The position numbers and the translations under genes were made by a program. From Oscillospiraceae bacterium (GTDB lineage Bacteria; Bacillota; Clostridia; Oscillospirales; Oscillospiraceae), in NCBI GenBank assembly GCA_017501805.1, contig JAFVWG010000255.1, forward strand, positions 1-13,784: a stretch of DNA of 13,784 bases, given 5' to 3'. This document shows positions 7,238 through 13,784 of the stretch, one piece after another (the stretch's first letter is position 1; each line of letters opens with the position of its first letter). The notes below the pieces were generated by a model. That model was not told the origin of the DNA. It saw only the letters and a program-made list of their open reading frames with translations, and did no database searches.

Positions 7238-7816
7238 ATGATGGAACGCTATTTATCGAAAAATAAGCTCGAATCGTTTGTCGGCGACGTTCTGCCCCTG
7301 CGCCTGCTGGGCGGCACGCCCTATTCCATGGATCCCATCACATGGAAGCTGGACGGCGACTGTGTGCTGCTCAGGTCCTTCGAGAAGGATGAGAAGTATC
7401 CCTTCACGGACGGCGTCCTGCTGACCTTTGTGAAGCCCGGCAAAGCGACCGTCACCGCGACCCTTGAGGGAACGGACTACGTCTGCGAGATCTCCGCGCG
7501 TGAGGCGAAGACCGCAAAGCCCGGCGACGCGCTCAACTACTATATCGGCGATTTTCACGACCACACTTACAACAAGCATAAATACGACCTCTTCATCGAG
7601 CGCATGAGGTGGACTATCCGCGCAAAGCCATCCGCATGGTCCGTGACGAGAATATGCTGGACTTCACCGTTGTTACCGACCACGCGTGTCTGCTCAACGG
7701 GCAGCAGTTCTTCCTCGGCTTTGCCGACACCGAAGACGCGCAGCCGATGGATCTGGTCGTCTTCCCCGGCAGCGAATCCGAGGTCACCCTCTATGAGGAA
7801 GACCGCTACGGCGTGA
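7238..7816 (+). CDS. PHP-domain metallohydrolase (CehA/McbA-like), N-terminal fragment before a frameshift
   Basis: This reading frame encodes the genuine N-terminal 123 residues of a PHP hydrolase; residues after about 123 (base 7606) are out-of-frame and not real protein. Residues about 15-90 form a beta-rich, bacterial Ig-like segment (ITWKLDGD, FVKPGKATVTATLEG). YYIGDFHDHT (101-110) carries the PHP H-x-H metal motif (H107, H109). There is no signal peptide. AGGAGG at 7228-7233 lies 4 bases from ATG 7238 and 7 bases from ATG 7241, so the second ATG is the likelier start. The true continuation lies in another frame from about 7606 to 9048. As read, neither half has a full metal site, so the gene is inactive unless the shift is a sequencing or assembly error. 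Confidence 0.7.
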   Translation: MMERYLSKNKLESFVGDVLPLRLLGGTPYSMDPITWKLDGDCVLLRSFEKDEKYPFTDGVLLTFVKPGKATVTATLEGTDYVCEISAREAKTAKPGDALNYYIGDFHDHTYNKHKYDLFIERMRWTIRAKPSAWSVTRICWTSPLLPTTRVCSTGSSSSSALPTPKTRSRWIWSSSPAANPRSPSMRKTATA

Positions 7817-9048
7817 AGCACAAAAATGCCGGCGAATGCAACACGGTCAACTGCACCGGCTGGGCGAGCGTGAGGAGCTGGGACGAGTTTTTCGAGAAGC
7901 TGGAGGGCAGCCCCTTCGCGATTTGTAAGTTCAATCATCCGCAGACGCCGAGCTTTTCCACGCCGGGCATCTGGGGCTTCCGTCTGGACACGATCAACCA
8001 GCAGCGCTTCCTCGACCGCTTCCGTCTGATCGCAACGGGCGACGGAACGGACCGCAGCGGTCACCTCGTGCACGAGTACGCCTATTCCATCGCGCTGGAC
8101 GCCGGCTTTAAGATCTCCCCCACCTCTTCCAGCGACTCGCACGGTCAGATCTGGGGCTACTTTGCCGCTCCCGGCAAGACCGTCATCATGGCGCCCGAAA
8201 AGTCCAAGGAAGCCTTCCTTGACGCCATCCGCAACAACCGCGTCTACGCCACCGGCAGCGGCAACGTCAAGCTGTATTACGAAGTCAACGGCGTCGCCGC
8301 TCCCGCCACGCTGCCGGAGACCGACACCTATGCGTTCAAGGTCAAGATCGACTACTTCCATTATAATCCGCAGACCGAAGTCACGAAGATGCTGGTCGTC
8401 TCCGACCGCGGCGAGTATGTCGAGACCATCGACTGCACCGGCAAGAGCGAAGTCACCTTCACCATTCATTCCGACACGGCCCGCTACTTCTATCTGCGCC
8501 TGATCGACCGCAAAAAGAATAAGACCTTCTCCTGCCCGATCTGGACGGGACGCGCTCCCATCCCCGCACCGACTCAGCCGCTTCAGCCACTGGACAAGAA
8601 GGGCTTCACCGCGGTGGATATCGAAAGCGGCGAGGACGCCTCCGTCGTGCTGAGCGACGATCCGTACAAGCACTTCCGCTCCAAGGGCGTCACTTCGACC
8701 ATCGTCATCGATATGCAGAGCGAGCAGACCATTTCCGCGCTCAGTCACTATCCGCGCCTCGTCTCCGCGCACGAGCTGCGCGACGAAGGTCAGATCGCGC
8801 CGTGGTATCTGTGCGAGCTGCCGCGCCACTTCCGTCTGTCCACCTCCGTGGACGGTGAGGAGTACACGGTGCAGAAGGAAGGCGGCTTCCGCGACTTCGC
8901 CTATGAAGAATTCGTCCGCTTCCCCGAAACGAAGGCCCGCTATGTGAAGCTCGAGGTGCTCACAACGGTCGGTCTGGATTCCGAACGCAAAGACTTCAAG
9001 CTCTCGCACGTCGCCATCAACGAGCTGACGATCTGGAAAAACGCGTAA
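7609..9048 (+). CDS. PHP-domain metallohydrolase with F5/8 type C domain, C-terminal fragment after the frameshift
   Basis: A clean 479-codon frame that continues the hydrolase after the shift. The PHP motifs resume at once: FTVVTDH (about 19-25), then KFNHPQTP (about 107-114) and SSSDSHGQ (about 170-177), which supply further metal-binding His and Asp residues. Next come a beta-rich region and, from about residue 330, a discoidin-like F5/8 type C domain. That domain is recognised from IVIDMQSEQTISALSHYPR, a strand with FRLSTSVDGEEYT, and the closing RYVKLEVLTT and AINELTIW. Such domains bind sugars or surfaces. The GTG at 7609 is only the first possible start codon in this frame; no ribosome site precedes it, so independent translation is unlikely. 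Rejoined, the protein would be about 603 residues. Related PHP proteins hydrolyse phosphoesters or carbamates; this substrate is unknown. A TAA TAA double stop is followed by a terminator. Confidence 0.8.
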   Translation: MDYPRKAIRMVRDENMLDFTVVTDHACLLNGQQFFLGFADTEDAQPMDLVVFPGSESEVTLYEEDRYGVKHKNAGECNTVNCTGWASVRSWDEFFEKLEGSPFAICKFNHPQTPSFSTPGIWGFRLDTINQQRFLDRFRLIATGDGTDRSGHLVHEYAYSIALDAGFKISPTSSSDSHGQIWGYFAAPGKTVIMAPEKSKEAFLDAIRNNRVYATGSGNVKLYYEVNGVAAPATLPETDTYAFKVKIDYFHYNPQTEVTKMLVVSDRGEYVETIDCTGKSEVTFTIHSDTARYFYLRLIDRKKNKTFSCPIWTGRAPIPAPTQPLQPLDKKGFTAVDIESGEDASVVLSDDPYKHFRSKGVTSTIVIDMQSEQTISALSHYPRLVSAHELRDEGQIAPWYLCELPRHFRLSTSVDGEEYTVQKEGGFRDFAYEEFVRFPETKARYVKLEVLTTVGLDSERKDFKLSHVAINELTIWKNA

Positions 9049-9054
9049 TAAGCC

Positions 9055-9085
9055 AAAAGACAGGATGGAAACATCCTGTCTTTTT
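9055..9085 (+). terminator. Rho-independent terminator of the PHP-hydrolase gene
   Basis: A 13-bp stem (9055-9067 with 9072-9084, core GACAGGATG/CATCCTGTC) closes a stable GAAA tetraloop. The T-run TTTTT at 9081-9085 partly belongs to the stem. It begins 6 bases after the stop codon at 9048, and the next gene has its own promoter just downstream. Confidence 0.9.
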
Positions 9086-9091
9086 ATATTC

Positions 9092-9121
9092 TTGCAAAGA
9101 AACGATTCTTCGTGGTATACT
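9092..9121 (+). promoter_or_regulatory. Promoter of the nfeD-SPFH operon
   Basis: A -35 box TTGCAA (9092-9097) and a -10 box TATACT (9116-9121) are 18 bases apart, with a TG at 9113-9114 that extends the -10. It starts directly behind the preceding terminator. The leader to the ATG at 9142 would be only about 14 bases and consists almost entirely of the ribosome site AAGGAG (9128-9133). Confidence 0.7.
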
Positions 9122-9141
9122 GTGAAAAAGGAGTGATTACA

Positions 9142-9582
9142 ATGAATACTGTCTCCATAGCCTGGGCGCTCGCGGCGGTCGCGTTTGTCGCCGTTGAGGC
9201 TATGACGGCGGCGCTGGTATCCGTGTGGTTCATCGGCGGTGCCGTCGCGGGACTCATCGCGTCGCTGCTCGGCGCCTCGCCGATCGCGCAGGTTCTCCTC
9301 TTCTTTACCGTCTCCGGCGCACTGCTTGCGCTGCTGCGTCCCATCGCCAAACGCTCGGCGATCCACCGCGTCCCCACCAACGCAGACCGCGTCATCGGGC
9401 AGGACGCCATCGTCTCCGAAGCGATCGACGATCTGCTCGGACAGGGCGCGGTCAGAGCGGACGGAAAGGAATGGAGCGCACGCAGCACCGACGGAACAAA
9501 GATCCCCGCAGGGAGCGTCGTGCGCATCGACCGTATTGAAGGCGTCAAACTGTTTGTTTCCAAAAAGGAGGATAACCAATGA
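9142..9582 (+). CDS. Short NfeD-like membrane protein
   Basis: A 146-residue protein with two or three hydrophobic helices (about 5-25, 27-46 and 49-66). A soluble C-terminal domain (about 80-140) has the spacing of the NfeD OB-fold: VIGQDAIVSEAI, then GKEWSARS, then IPAGSVVRI and GVKLFVS. This is the short NfeD form without the serine-protease domain of long NfeD proteins. NfeD-like proteins act beside SPFH/stomatin proteins in membrane microdomains, and here the gene overlaps the SPFH gene by 4 bases (ATGA). The ATG at 9142 is chosen because AAGGAG ends 8 bases before it. An upstream in-frame start would lie inside the promoter. Confidence 0.88.
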   Translation: MNTVSIAWALAAVAFVAVEAMTAALVSVWFIGGAVAGLIASLLGASPIAQVLLFFTVSGALLALLRPIAKRSAIHRVPTNADRVIGQDAIVSEAIDDLLGQGAVRADGKEWSARSTDGTKIPAGSVVRIDRIEGVKLFVSKKEDNQ

Positions 9583-10460
9583 CTGTTTTGATCGTATTGT
9601 TTGTACTGGCTTTTCTGATCGTCATCACCAACCTGCAGATCGTGCAGCAGTCCCGCGCCTACGTCGTGGAGCGTATGGGCGCGTTCCGCGCGGTCTGGGA
9701 GGTCGGCATCCACTTCAAGCTCCCCTTCATCGACCGCATTGCGAAAAAGGTCAGCCTGAAGGAGCAGGTGCTGGACTATCCGCCGCAGCCTGTCATCACC
9801 AAGGACAACGTCACGATGCAGATCGACACCGTGGTCTATTTCCAGATCACCGACCCCAAGCTCTATACCTACGGCGTGGAGCATCCGATGATCGCTATGG
9901 AAACGCTGACCGCCACGACGCTGCGAAATATCATCGGCGATCTGGAGCTTGACCAGACGCTGACGAGCCGCGACGTCATCAACACCAAAATGCGTGCCAT
10001 CCTCGACGAGGTCACCGATCCCTGGGGCATCAAGGTCAACCGCGTGGAGCTGAAGAACATCCTGCCGCCGCAGGACATTCAGAACTCCATGGAAAAGCAG
10101 ATGAAGGCCGAGCGTGACCGCCGTCAGGCGATCCTGCAGGCGGAGGGCACGAAACGCTCGCAGATCCTTGTTGCCGAAGGCGAGAAGGAAGCGGCGATCC
10201 TGAAAGCAGACGCGGAAAAGCAGTCCGCCATCCTCCGTGCCGAGGGTGAGGCGCAGGCGATCCTCGCCGTGCAGAAGGCGCTTGCGGACTCCATGAAGAT
10301 GCTCAACGAAGCCTGCCCGAACGACCAGGTCATCAAGCTCAAGGCGCTTGAGGCAATGCAGAAGGTCGCAGACGGAAAGGCAACCAAGATCATCATCCCC
10401 TCCGAGCTGCAGGGACTCGCGGGTCTTGCAAGCTCCGCGAAGGAATTTCTGAAAGACTGA
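9579..10460 (+). CDS. SPFH/stomatin (band 7) family membrane protein, QmcA-like
   Basis: A 293-residue protein with a short N-terminal membrane anchor (about 2-20, MTVLIVLFVLAFLIVI) and a full SPFH domain (about 22-170). Landmarks are VVERMGAFRAVWEVGIHFKL, a D-N-V-T-M-Q-I-D-T-V-V-Y-F-Q-I strand, and DQTLTSRDVIN. After that, a charged Ala/Glu-rich helix (about 172-240, repeated AEGE/AILKA/AILRAEG elements) would form the coiled coil that makes large rings. Length and order are those of bacterial stomatin/QmcA proteins, which scaffold membrane domains and modulate membrane proteases. AAGGAGG (9565-9571), inside the end of nfeD, serves the ATG at 9579. The gene is co-transcribed and translationally coupled with the NfeD gene. 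Confidence 0.95.
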   Translation: MTVLIVLFVLAFLIVITNLQIVQQSRAYVVERMGAFRAVWEVGIHFKLPFIDRIAKKVSLKEQVLDYPPQPVITKDNVTMQIDTVVYFQITDPKLYTYGVEHPMIAMETLTATTLRNIIGDLELDQTLTSRDVINTKMRAILDEVTDPWGIKVNRVELKNILPPQDIQNSMEKQMKAERDRRQAILQAEGTKRSQILVAEGEKEAAILKADAEKQSAILRAEGEAQAILAVQKALADSMKMLNEACPNDQVIKLKALEAMQKVADGKATKIIIPSELQGLAGLASSAKEFLKD

Positions 10461-10471
10461 ATATAAAAAAC

Positions 10472-10498
10472 CGGGGCGCAGCGAAATGCTGCGCCCCG
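10472..10498. terminator. Shared bidirectional terminator between the SPFH and hslO genes
   Basis: An 11-bp GC-rich stem (10472-10482 with 10488-10498, core GGGGCGCAGC) closes a 5-base loop. On the minus strand it is followed after one base by TTTTTT (10465-10470), an excellent end for the hslO unit. On the plus strand the T-run (10505-10509) is 6 bases away, so termination of the SPFH transcript is likely weaker. The two genes converge and end 11 bases before and 12 bases after the stem. Confidence 0.88.
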
Positions 10499-10510
10499 AT
10501 CCTGTTTTTC

Positions 10511-11410
10511 TTATTGTTCCTGCTCCTGTTCGGAAAGACCGTGCAGGAGCTTTTCCACGTCTCCGGGTGTAAAGACGTAGGGCGTATCGCAGAACTGGCA
10601 GGAAACGCTCAGGTCCTCCCCCTTTTGCAGAACGTCCTCCAGCTCGGCTTTGCCGAGGCTGATCAGCATCCCTTCAACGCGCTCGCGGCTGCAGTTGCAG
10701 CGGTATTCGACCGGCTCACGCTCCAGCAGCTTCGGTTCGAGTTCTTCCAGAACAGCTTCGAGGATCGCGCCCGCGTCAAGTCCGCGGGACATCATCTCCG
10801 TCACGCTGTCGACCTTCGCGATGCCTGCTTCGATCTTGGAGATCACATTCTCCGGCGCACCGGGAAGCAGCTGCACAAGGTAACCGCCCGCGCAGCGGAC
10901 GGACTGATCCCGCTCCACCAACACGCCGAGTGCGCACACGGTGGGCGTCTGCTCACTCTGGGCGAAATACTGCGTCACATCCTCGGCGATCTCGCCGGAG
11001 ACCAGCGGGATCGTACCGATGTACGGCTCTTTCATTCGCAGGTCGCGGATGACGGTCAGCGTTCCGTCCTTGCCGACCGCCGCGCCGACGTCGAGCTTTC
11101 CGCGATACTTTTCAAGCAGACTCACCTGCGGGTGGTCGACGCAGCCTCGCACATTGCCCTTCCAGTCGCTGACGGCAAGGATCTTGCCGAGCGGTCCGCC
11201 GCCGCGGAACTGCAGGCTCACGGAGCCGTCCTCCGTCTTTTGCATATTGCCCATCATCGAGGCGGCGCAGAGCGCTCTTCCGAGCGCCGCCGTTGCCATC
11301 GGCAGGGTCTTATGGATCTGCCTTGCCCGCTCCACGATCCCCGTTCCGGTAATGGCGACAGCCTTGACCCAGCCGTCCGCCGTGATCGCTCTTACAATTT
11401 CATCCCGCAT
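10511..11410 (-). CDS. hslO: Redox-regulated chaperone Hsp33
   Basis: A 299-residue Hsp33. The N-terminal and middle domains show the family patterns RGGGPLGKILAVSDWKGNVRG and VSGEIAEDVTQYFAQSEQTPT. The C-terminal zinc redox switch is complete: C238 and C240 (CNC) with C271 and C274 (CQFC). In the reduced cell these cysteines bind zinc and hold the chaperone off; oxidation releases zinc and turns it on. It is cytosolic. The ATG at 11410 is chosen because AAGGAG (11419-11424) lies 8 bases upstream and the protein then begins like known Hsp33 (MRDEIVRA). A longer in-frame start would lie deep in the upstream gene. It overlaps the end of the methyltransferase gene by 11 bases and is the last gene of the yerC unit, ending at the shared terminator. 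Confidence 0.97.
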   Translation of the reverse strand: MRDEIVRAITADGWVKAVAITGTGIVERARQIHKTLPMATAALGRALCAASMMGNMQKTEDGSVSLQFRGGGPLGKILAVSDWKGNVRGCVDHPQVSLLEKYRGKLDVGAAVGKDGTLTVIRDLRMKEPYIGTIPLVSGEIAEDVTQYFAQSEQTPTVCALGVLVERDQSVRCAGGYLVQLLPGAPENVISKIEAGIAKVDSVTEMMSRGLDAGAILEAVLEELEPKLLEREPVEYRCNCSRERVEGMLISLGKAELEDVLQKGEDLSVSCQFCDTPYVFTPGDVEKLLHGLSEQEQEQ

Positions 11411-12155
11411 CGGGTTCGCTCCTTTTCTCCGCGCAGATAAATATGCGCTGTGTCGTTTCATTGGGTTCGCTCTGTCCGAGATCACCGCAGACGGAGATCT
11501 TTTCAAAGCCGGCCTCGGTGAGATACGCTGTCAGCTCTTCGACCGTGTAGGCGCGCTGCAGGTGCTCCTCCGTGCCGCGTGTCCAAAGAGCCCCCTCCCG
11601 CGTGAAGAGGTCCACGCCGTAGCAGCACACGCGCGCCTCTTCGTCAAAATCCGTGCGCCATACGCAGAAGGTGTCCTCATCCTCGTCGAGATAGGTCTGT
11701 CCGTCCATTCCGCGCAGATTCCACTCCGATTTCACATCGAAGGAAAACACGCCGCCGGGCGTCAGGCTCTCATAGCAGCGGCGGAAGGTCTCGCGGCAGT
11801 CCCCGGGGTCGGTCAGATAGTTGATCCCGTCCAGACAGCTCACGATCCAGTCCACAGGGCGCGGAAGCCGCAGCTCCTGCATCGGCTGGCAGATGAAAAA
11901 CGGCGCGTTCTCTTCGTCCGCGCATTTGGAAGCCGCCACGGTCAGCATCTCTTCGGACAGGTCCGCGCCCAGCACCTCATAGCCGGCGCGCGCGAGAAGC
12001 AGCGTGAAGCTGCCCGTACCGCAGGCAAGGTCGAGCACGGTTTTCGGTGCAAGACCGCGCCGCTGCAAAGCCGCCTGCCAGAACTTCAGAACATCCTCGT
12101 AAGAGACGTCCCGCATCAGCGCATCGTAGGCGGCGGAAAGTGCATCGTAAGCCAT
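11400..12155 (-). CDS. Class I SAM-dependent methyltransferase, substrate unknown
   Basis: A 251-residue Rossmann-fold methyltransferase. Motif I is VLDLACGTGS (40-49), and motif II ends in the acidic D65 of GADLS, which would bind the SAM ribose. Later motifs VDWIVSCLDGINYL and SLTPGGVFSFDV match motifs IV-VI. No DNA- or RNA-specific domain is attached, so the target is probably a small molecule, but this cannot be settled from sequence. The ATG at 12155 shares one base with the yerC stop (TGATG), and AAGGAG (12164-12169) lies 8 bases upstream. The 3' end runs 11 bases into hslO. The overlaps on both sides show co-translation with the regulator and the chaperone. Confidence 0.9.
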   Translation of the reverse strand: MAYDALSAAYDALMRDVSYEDVLKFWQAALQRRGLAPKTVLDLACGTGSFTLLLARAGYEVLGADLSEEMLTVAASKCADEENAPFFICQPMQELRLPRPVDWIVSCLDGINYLTDPGDCRETFRRCYESLTPGGVFSFDVKSEWNLRGMDGQTYLDEDEDTFCVWRTDFDEEARVCCYGVDLFTREGALWTRGTEEHLQRAYTVEELTAYLTEAGFEKISVCGDLGQSEPNETTQRIFICAEKRSEPDAG

Positions 12156-12451
12156 CAGGCTTTCTCCTTCAGTCTGTCAAACAGCAGGCGGTACGCGCCC
12201 GTTCCGTAGTCGTTCAGGCTGCGGTTGACACGGCTGATCGTCGCCGTGCTCGCACCCGTTTTCTCCAGAATATCGCTGTAGATCATCCCCTGCTCCAGCA
12301 GCCACGCGACTTCAAACCGCTGCTCCATCGCCTTAAGCTCGGAGGCGGTGCAGAGATCCTGCATAAAACGGTAGCATTCCTCCGGCGTTTTCAGCTCCAG
12401 AAAAGCCTTGTAAAGCGCGCTGTCCGGGTTGGTTCTTCTCCGATAGGTCAT
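12155..12451 (-). CDS. yerC: YerC/YecD-type TrpR-family DNA-binding protein
   Basis: A 98-residue protein that matches the YerC group of the TrpR superfamily in length and pattern: FLELKTPEECYRFMQDLCT, then SELKAMEQRFEVAWLLEQG (38-55) and a helix-turn-helix YSDILEKTGASTATISRVNR (58-77). The group is common in Firmicutes and lacks clear tryptophan-binding evidence; its regulon is poorly known. The ATG at 12451 is favoured because GGGAGG (12459-12464) lies 7 bases before it; an ATG at 12466 would overlap that site. It is the first gene of the unit with the methyltransferase and hslO and may regulate its own promoter, which faces argS. Confidence 0.93.
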   Translation of the reverse strand: MTYRRRTNPDSALYKAFLELKTPEECYRFMQDLCTASELKAMEQRFEVAWLLEQGMIYSDILEKTGASTATISRVNRSLNDYGTGAYRLLFDRLKEKA

Positions 12452-12507
12452 GGTCGTTCCTCCCATCCTTCACGGTACATCTTAGCTTTATTATTTTAGA
12501 GCATTAA

Positions 12508-12536
12508 ACTGTAAAAGTAAAGAGGAACGCCGTCAA
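12508..12536 (-). promoter_or_regulatory. Promoter of the yerC-methyltransferase-hslO unit
   Basis: On the minus strand, TTGACG (-35, 12531-12536) and TACAGT (-10, 12508-12513) are spaced by 17 bases. The leader to the yerC ATG would be about 50 bases and is A/T-rich, with no hairpin that I can see. It lies back-to-back with the argS promoter. Confidence 0.6.
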
Positions 12537-12555
12537 TTTTTGATGCGAATGTTAC

Positions 12556-12584
12556 TGTACATTTTGCCGTTTTTCTGTTAGAAT
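12556..12584 (+). promoter_or_regulatory. Promoter of argS
   Basis: An extended -10, TGT then TAGAAT (12579-12584), is preceded at 17 bases by a weak -35 TGTACA (12556-12561). The leader of about 27 bases is too short for a T-box, so argS does not appear to be under T-box control here. Confidence 0.6.
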
Positions 12585-12617
12585 AAAGCAAATTGATTTG
12601 TCAAGGAGAGATTCCCT

Positions 12618-13784
12618 ATGCAGGATCTTCTGAAACTGCTTTCCGAAAAAGCCTCCGCGGCGTTTGCCGCCGCCGGATACGACGCAGGCTACGGCAAGGT
12701 CACGGCCTCCAACCGTCCCGACCTCTGCGAGTTCCAGTGCAACGGCGCCATGCCCGCAGCAAAGCAGGCACACTGCGCGCCCATCGTCATCGCCAACGCG
12801 GTGGCGGAAAAGCTGCGCGAGGACGCGATCTTTTCCACCGTCGAGGCGGTTATGCCCGGTTTTCTGAACCTCACGCTGTCGGAGGACTTCCTCGCGTCCT
12901 ATCTGACCGAAATGCGCGCGGATGAGCACTTCGGGCTCTCGCCCGATCCGAATCCGCGCACCATCGTGCTGGACTACGGCGGACCGAATGTGGCGAAGCC
13001 TCTGCACATCGGACATCTGCGCTCCGCGATCATCGGCGAGAGCATCAAGCGCCTGTACCGCTACTTCGGCAACACCGTCGTGGGCGATATCCACATGGGC
13101 GACTGGGGTCTGCAGATGGGTCTCATCATCGCCGAGCTGCACGAGCGGCAGCCGGAGCTCTGCTATTTTGACGACAGCTTCACGGGCGAGTATCCGAAGG
13201 ATGCGCCCTTCACGATCTCCGAATTGGAGGAGATCTACCCCGCCGCAAGCGCCAAGAGCAAGGTCGACGAGGACTTCGCCGCCAAGGCGCACGAGGCAAC
13301 CAAGCTCCTGCAGGAGCACAAGCGCGGCTACTACGCCCTCTGGCAGCAGATCATGGCGGTCTCCGTTGCCGACCTCAAGAAGAACTACAGCGCGCTGGAC
13401 GTCGACTTTGACGCGTGGCTCGGTGAGAGCGACGCACAGCCGTACATCGCCCCGATGCTGGAGATCGTCACGGATAAGGGTCTTATGCGCGAGTCCGAAG
13501 GCGCGTTCGTCGTGGACGTGCAGGAGGAGAGCGACACGAAGGAGCTCCCGCCCTGCATCCTGAAAAAATCCGACGGTGCAACGCTCTACGCAACCACCGA
13601 CCTCGCCACGATCCTGCAGCGTGAGCAGGACTTCCACCCGGACAAGATTCTCTACATCGTGGACAAGCGGCAGAGCCTGCACTTCGAGCAGATCTTCCGC
13701 GTTTCGCGCAAGGCAGCGCTCGTCCGTCCCGAAACGGAACTGCAGCACATCGGCTTCGGCACGATGAACGGCAAAGACGGCAAG
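12618..13784 (+). CDS. argS: Arginyl-tRNA synthetase, N-terminal 389 codons (cut by window edge)
   Basis: A class I aminoacyl-tRNA synthetase that charges tRNA-Arg with arginine in the cytosol. The N-terminal tRNA-binding domain (about 1-110) includes SNRPDLCEFQCNGAMPAAK. The catalytic core opens with DYGGPNVAKPLHIGHLRS (119-136), whose HIGH motif (130-133) binds ATP. Later core segments are GDWGLQMGLIIAEL, LYATTDLATI, VDKRQSLHFEQIF and the final GFGTMNGKDGK, the region that stands in for KMSK in many ArgRS. The anticodon-binding C-terminal (DALR) domain lies past the right edge. AAGGAG (12603-12608) is 9 bases before the ATG. Nothing is odd in the visible part. Confidence 0.97.
   Translation, partial: MQDLLKLLSEKASAAFAAAGYDAGYGKVTASNRPDLCEFQCNGAMPAAKQAHCAPIVIANAVAEKLREDAIFSTVEAVMPGFLNLTLSEDFLASYLTEMRADEHFGLSPDPNPRTIVLDYGGPNVAKPLHIGHLRSAIIGESIKRLYRYFGNTVVGDIHMGDWGLQMGLIIAELHERQPELCYFDDSFTGEYPKDAPFTISELEEIYPAASAKSKVDEDFAAKAHEATKLLQEHKRGYYALWQQIMAVSVADLKKNYSALDVDFDAWLGESDAQPYIAPMLEIVTDKGLMRESEGAFVVDVQEESDTKELPPCILKKSDGATLYATTDLATILQREQDFHPDKILYIVDKRQSLHFEQIFRVSRKAALVRPETELQHIGFGTMNGKDGK

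Noticed and set aside
7600..7615. Programmed -1 ribosomal frameshifting in the PHP gene
   Set aside because: No X-XXY-YYZ slippery heptamer or downstream pseudoknot is apparent, and PHP hydrolases are not known to use frameshifting. A lost base is the simpler reading.
7567..9579. A 670-codon minus-strand frame opposite the PHP gene and the NfeD gene
   Set aside because: It spans a terminator and a promoter of the plus strand. Its translation has no recognisable motif, and the opposite strand carries PHP, F5/8 and NfeD patterns.
10511..11506. A longer Hsp33 start at 11506
   Set aside because: The extra 32 residues have no match to the Hsp33 N-terminus and lie within the methyltransferase gene. 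The ATG at 11410 has a well-placed AAGGAG.
12467..12617. A T-box or other riboswitch upstream of argS
   Set aside because: The predicted leader is only about 27 bases, with no antiterminator-like hairpin or T-box sequence.

Overview
The window reads as a chromosomal segment from an anaerobic, low-redox member of the Clostridia, most likely an Oscillospiraceae/Ruminococcaceae-type Firmicute. The evidence is indirect. Codon third positions are G/C-rich, Shine-Dalgarno sites are strong AGGAGG/AAGGAG, and promoters are sigma-A-like, often with an extended -10. An SLH-domain surface protein and a YerC-type TrpR-family regulator (Firmicutes markers) are present, as is an iron-sulfur-flavoprotein-like oxidoreductase. 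Genes are densely packed, with 1-11 nt overlaps inside operons. There are no RNA genes, mobile elements, CRISPR arrays or gene-free stretches over 300 bases.

Layout. (1) Positions 1-686, minus strand: the N-terminal part of a neutral/alkaline ceramidase-like protein, cut by the window edge, with its own promoter. (2) Positions 819-7055, minus strand: a probable five-gene transcription unit. In order of transcription it holds a HlyD/MacA-like membrane-fusion adaptor, a MacB/LolD-type ABC ATPase, a MacB-type permease, a secreted protein with three SLH domains, and a flavodoxin-like Fe-S flavoprotein, ending at a strong hairpin terminator (783-813). The first three genes form a classic tripartite-type exporter. 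The SLH protein follows the permease after 11 nt, which ties a cell-wall-attached protein to the exporter. (3) A divergent promoter region at about 7056-7240. (4) Positions 7238-9048, plus strand: a PHP-domain (CehA/McbA-like) metallohydrolase with an Ig-like N-terminus and an F5/8 type C (discoidin-like) C-terminus, broken by a one-base frameshift near 7606. A GAAA-tetraloop terminator follows. (5) Positions 9142-10460, plus strand: a short NfeD-like membrane protein overlapping (ATGA) an SPFH/stomatin protein, a well-known membrane microdomain pair. (6) Positions 10511-12451, minus strand: yerC-like regulator, class I SAM methyltransferase and Hsp33 (hslO), all translationally overlapping. 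This unit converges on the SPFH gene at a shared hairpin terminator. (7) From 12618 to the edge, plus strand: the first 389 codons of arginyl-tRNA synthetase (argS), divergent from yerC.

Most of the content belongs to known families. The points most worth a second look are the frameshift that splits the PHP metal site, the adaptor that carries two complete lipoyl/barrel modules in tandem, and the SLH protein embedded in the exporter operon, whose 460-residue C-terminal region I do not recognise. I did not find a clearly new defence system or other entirely new system.
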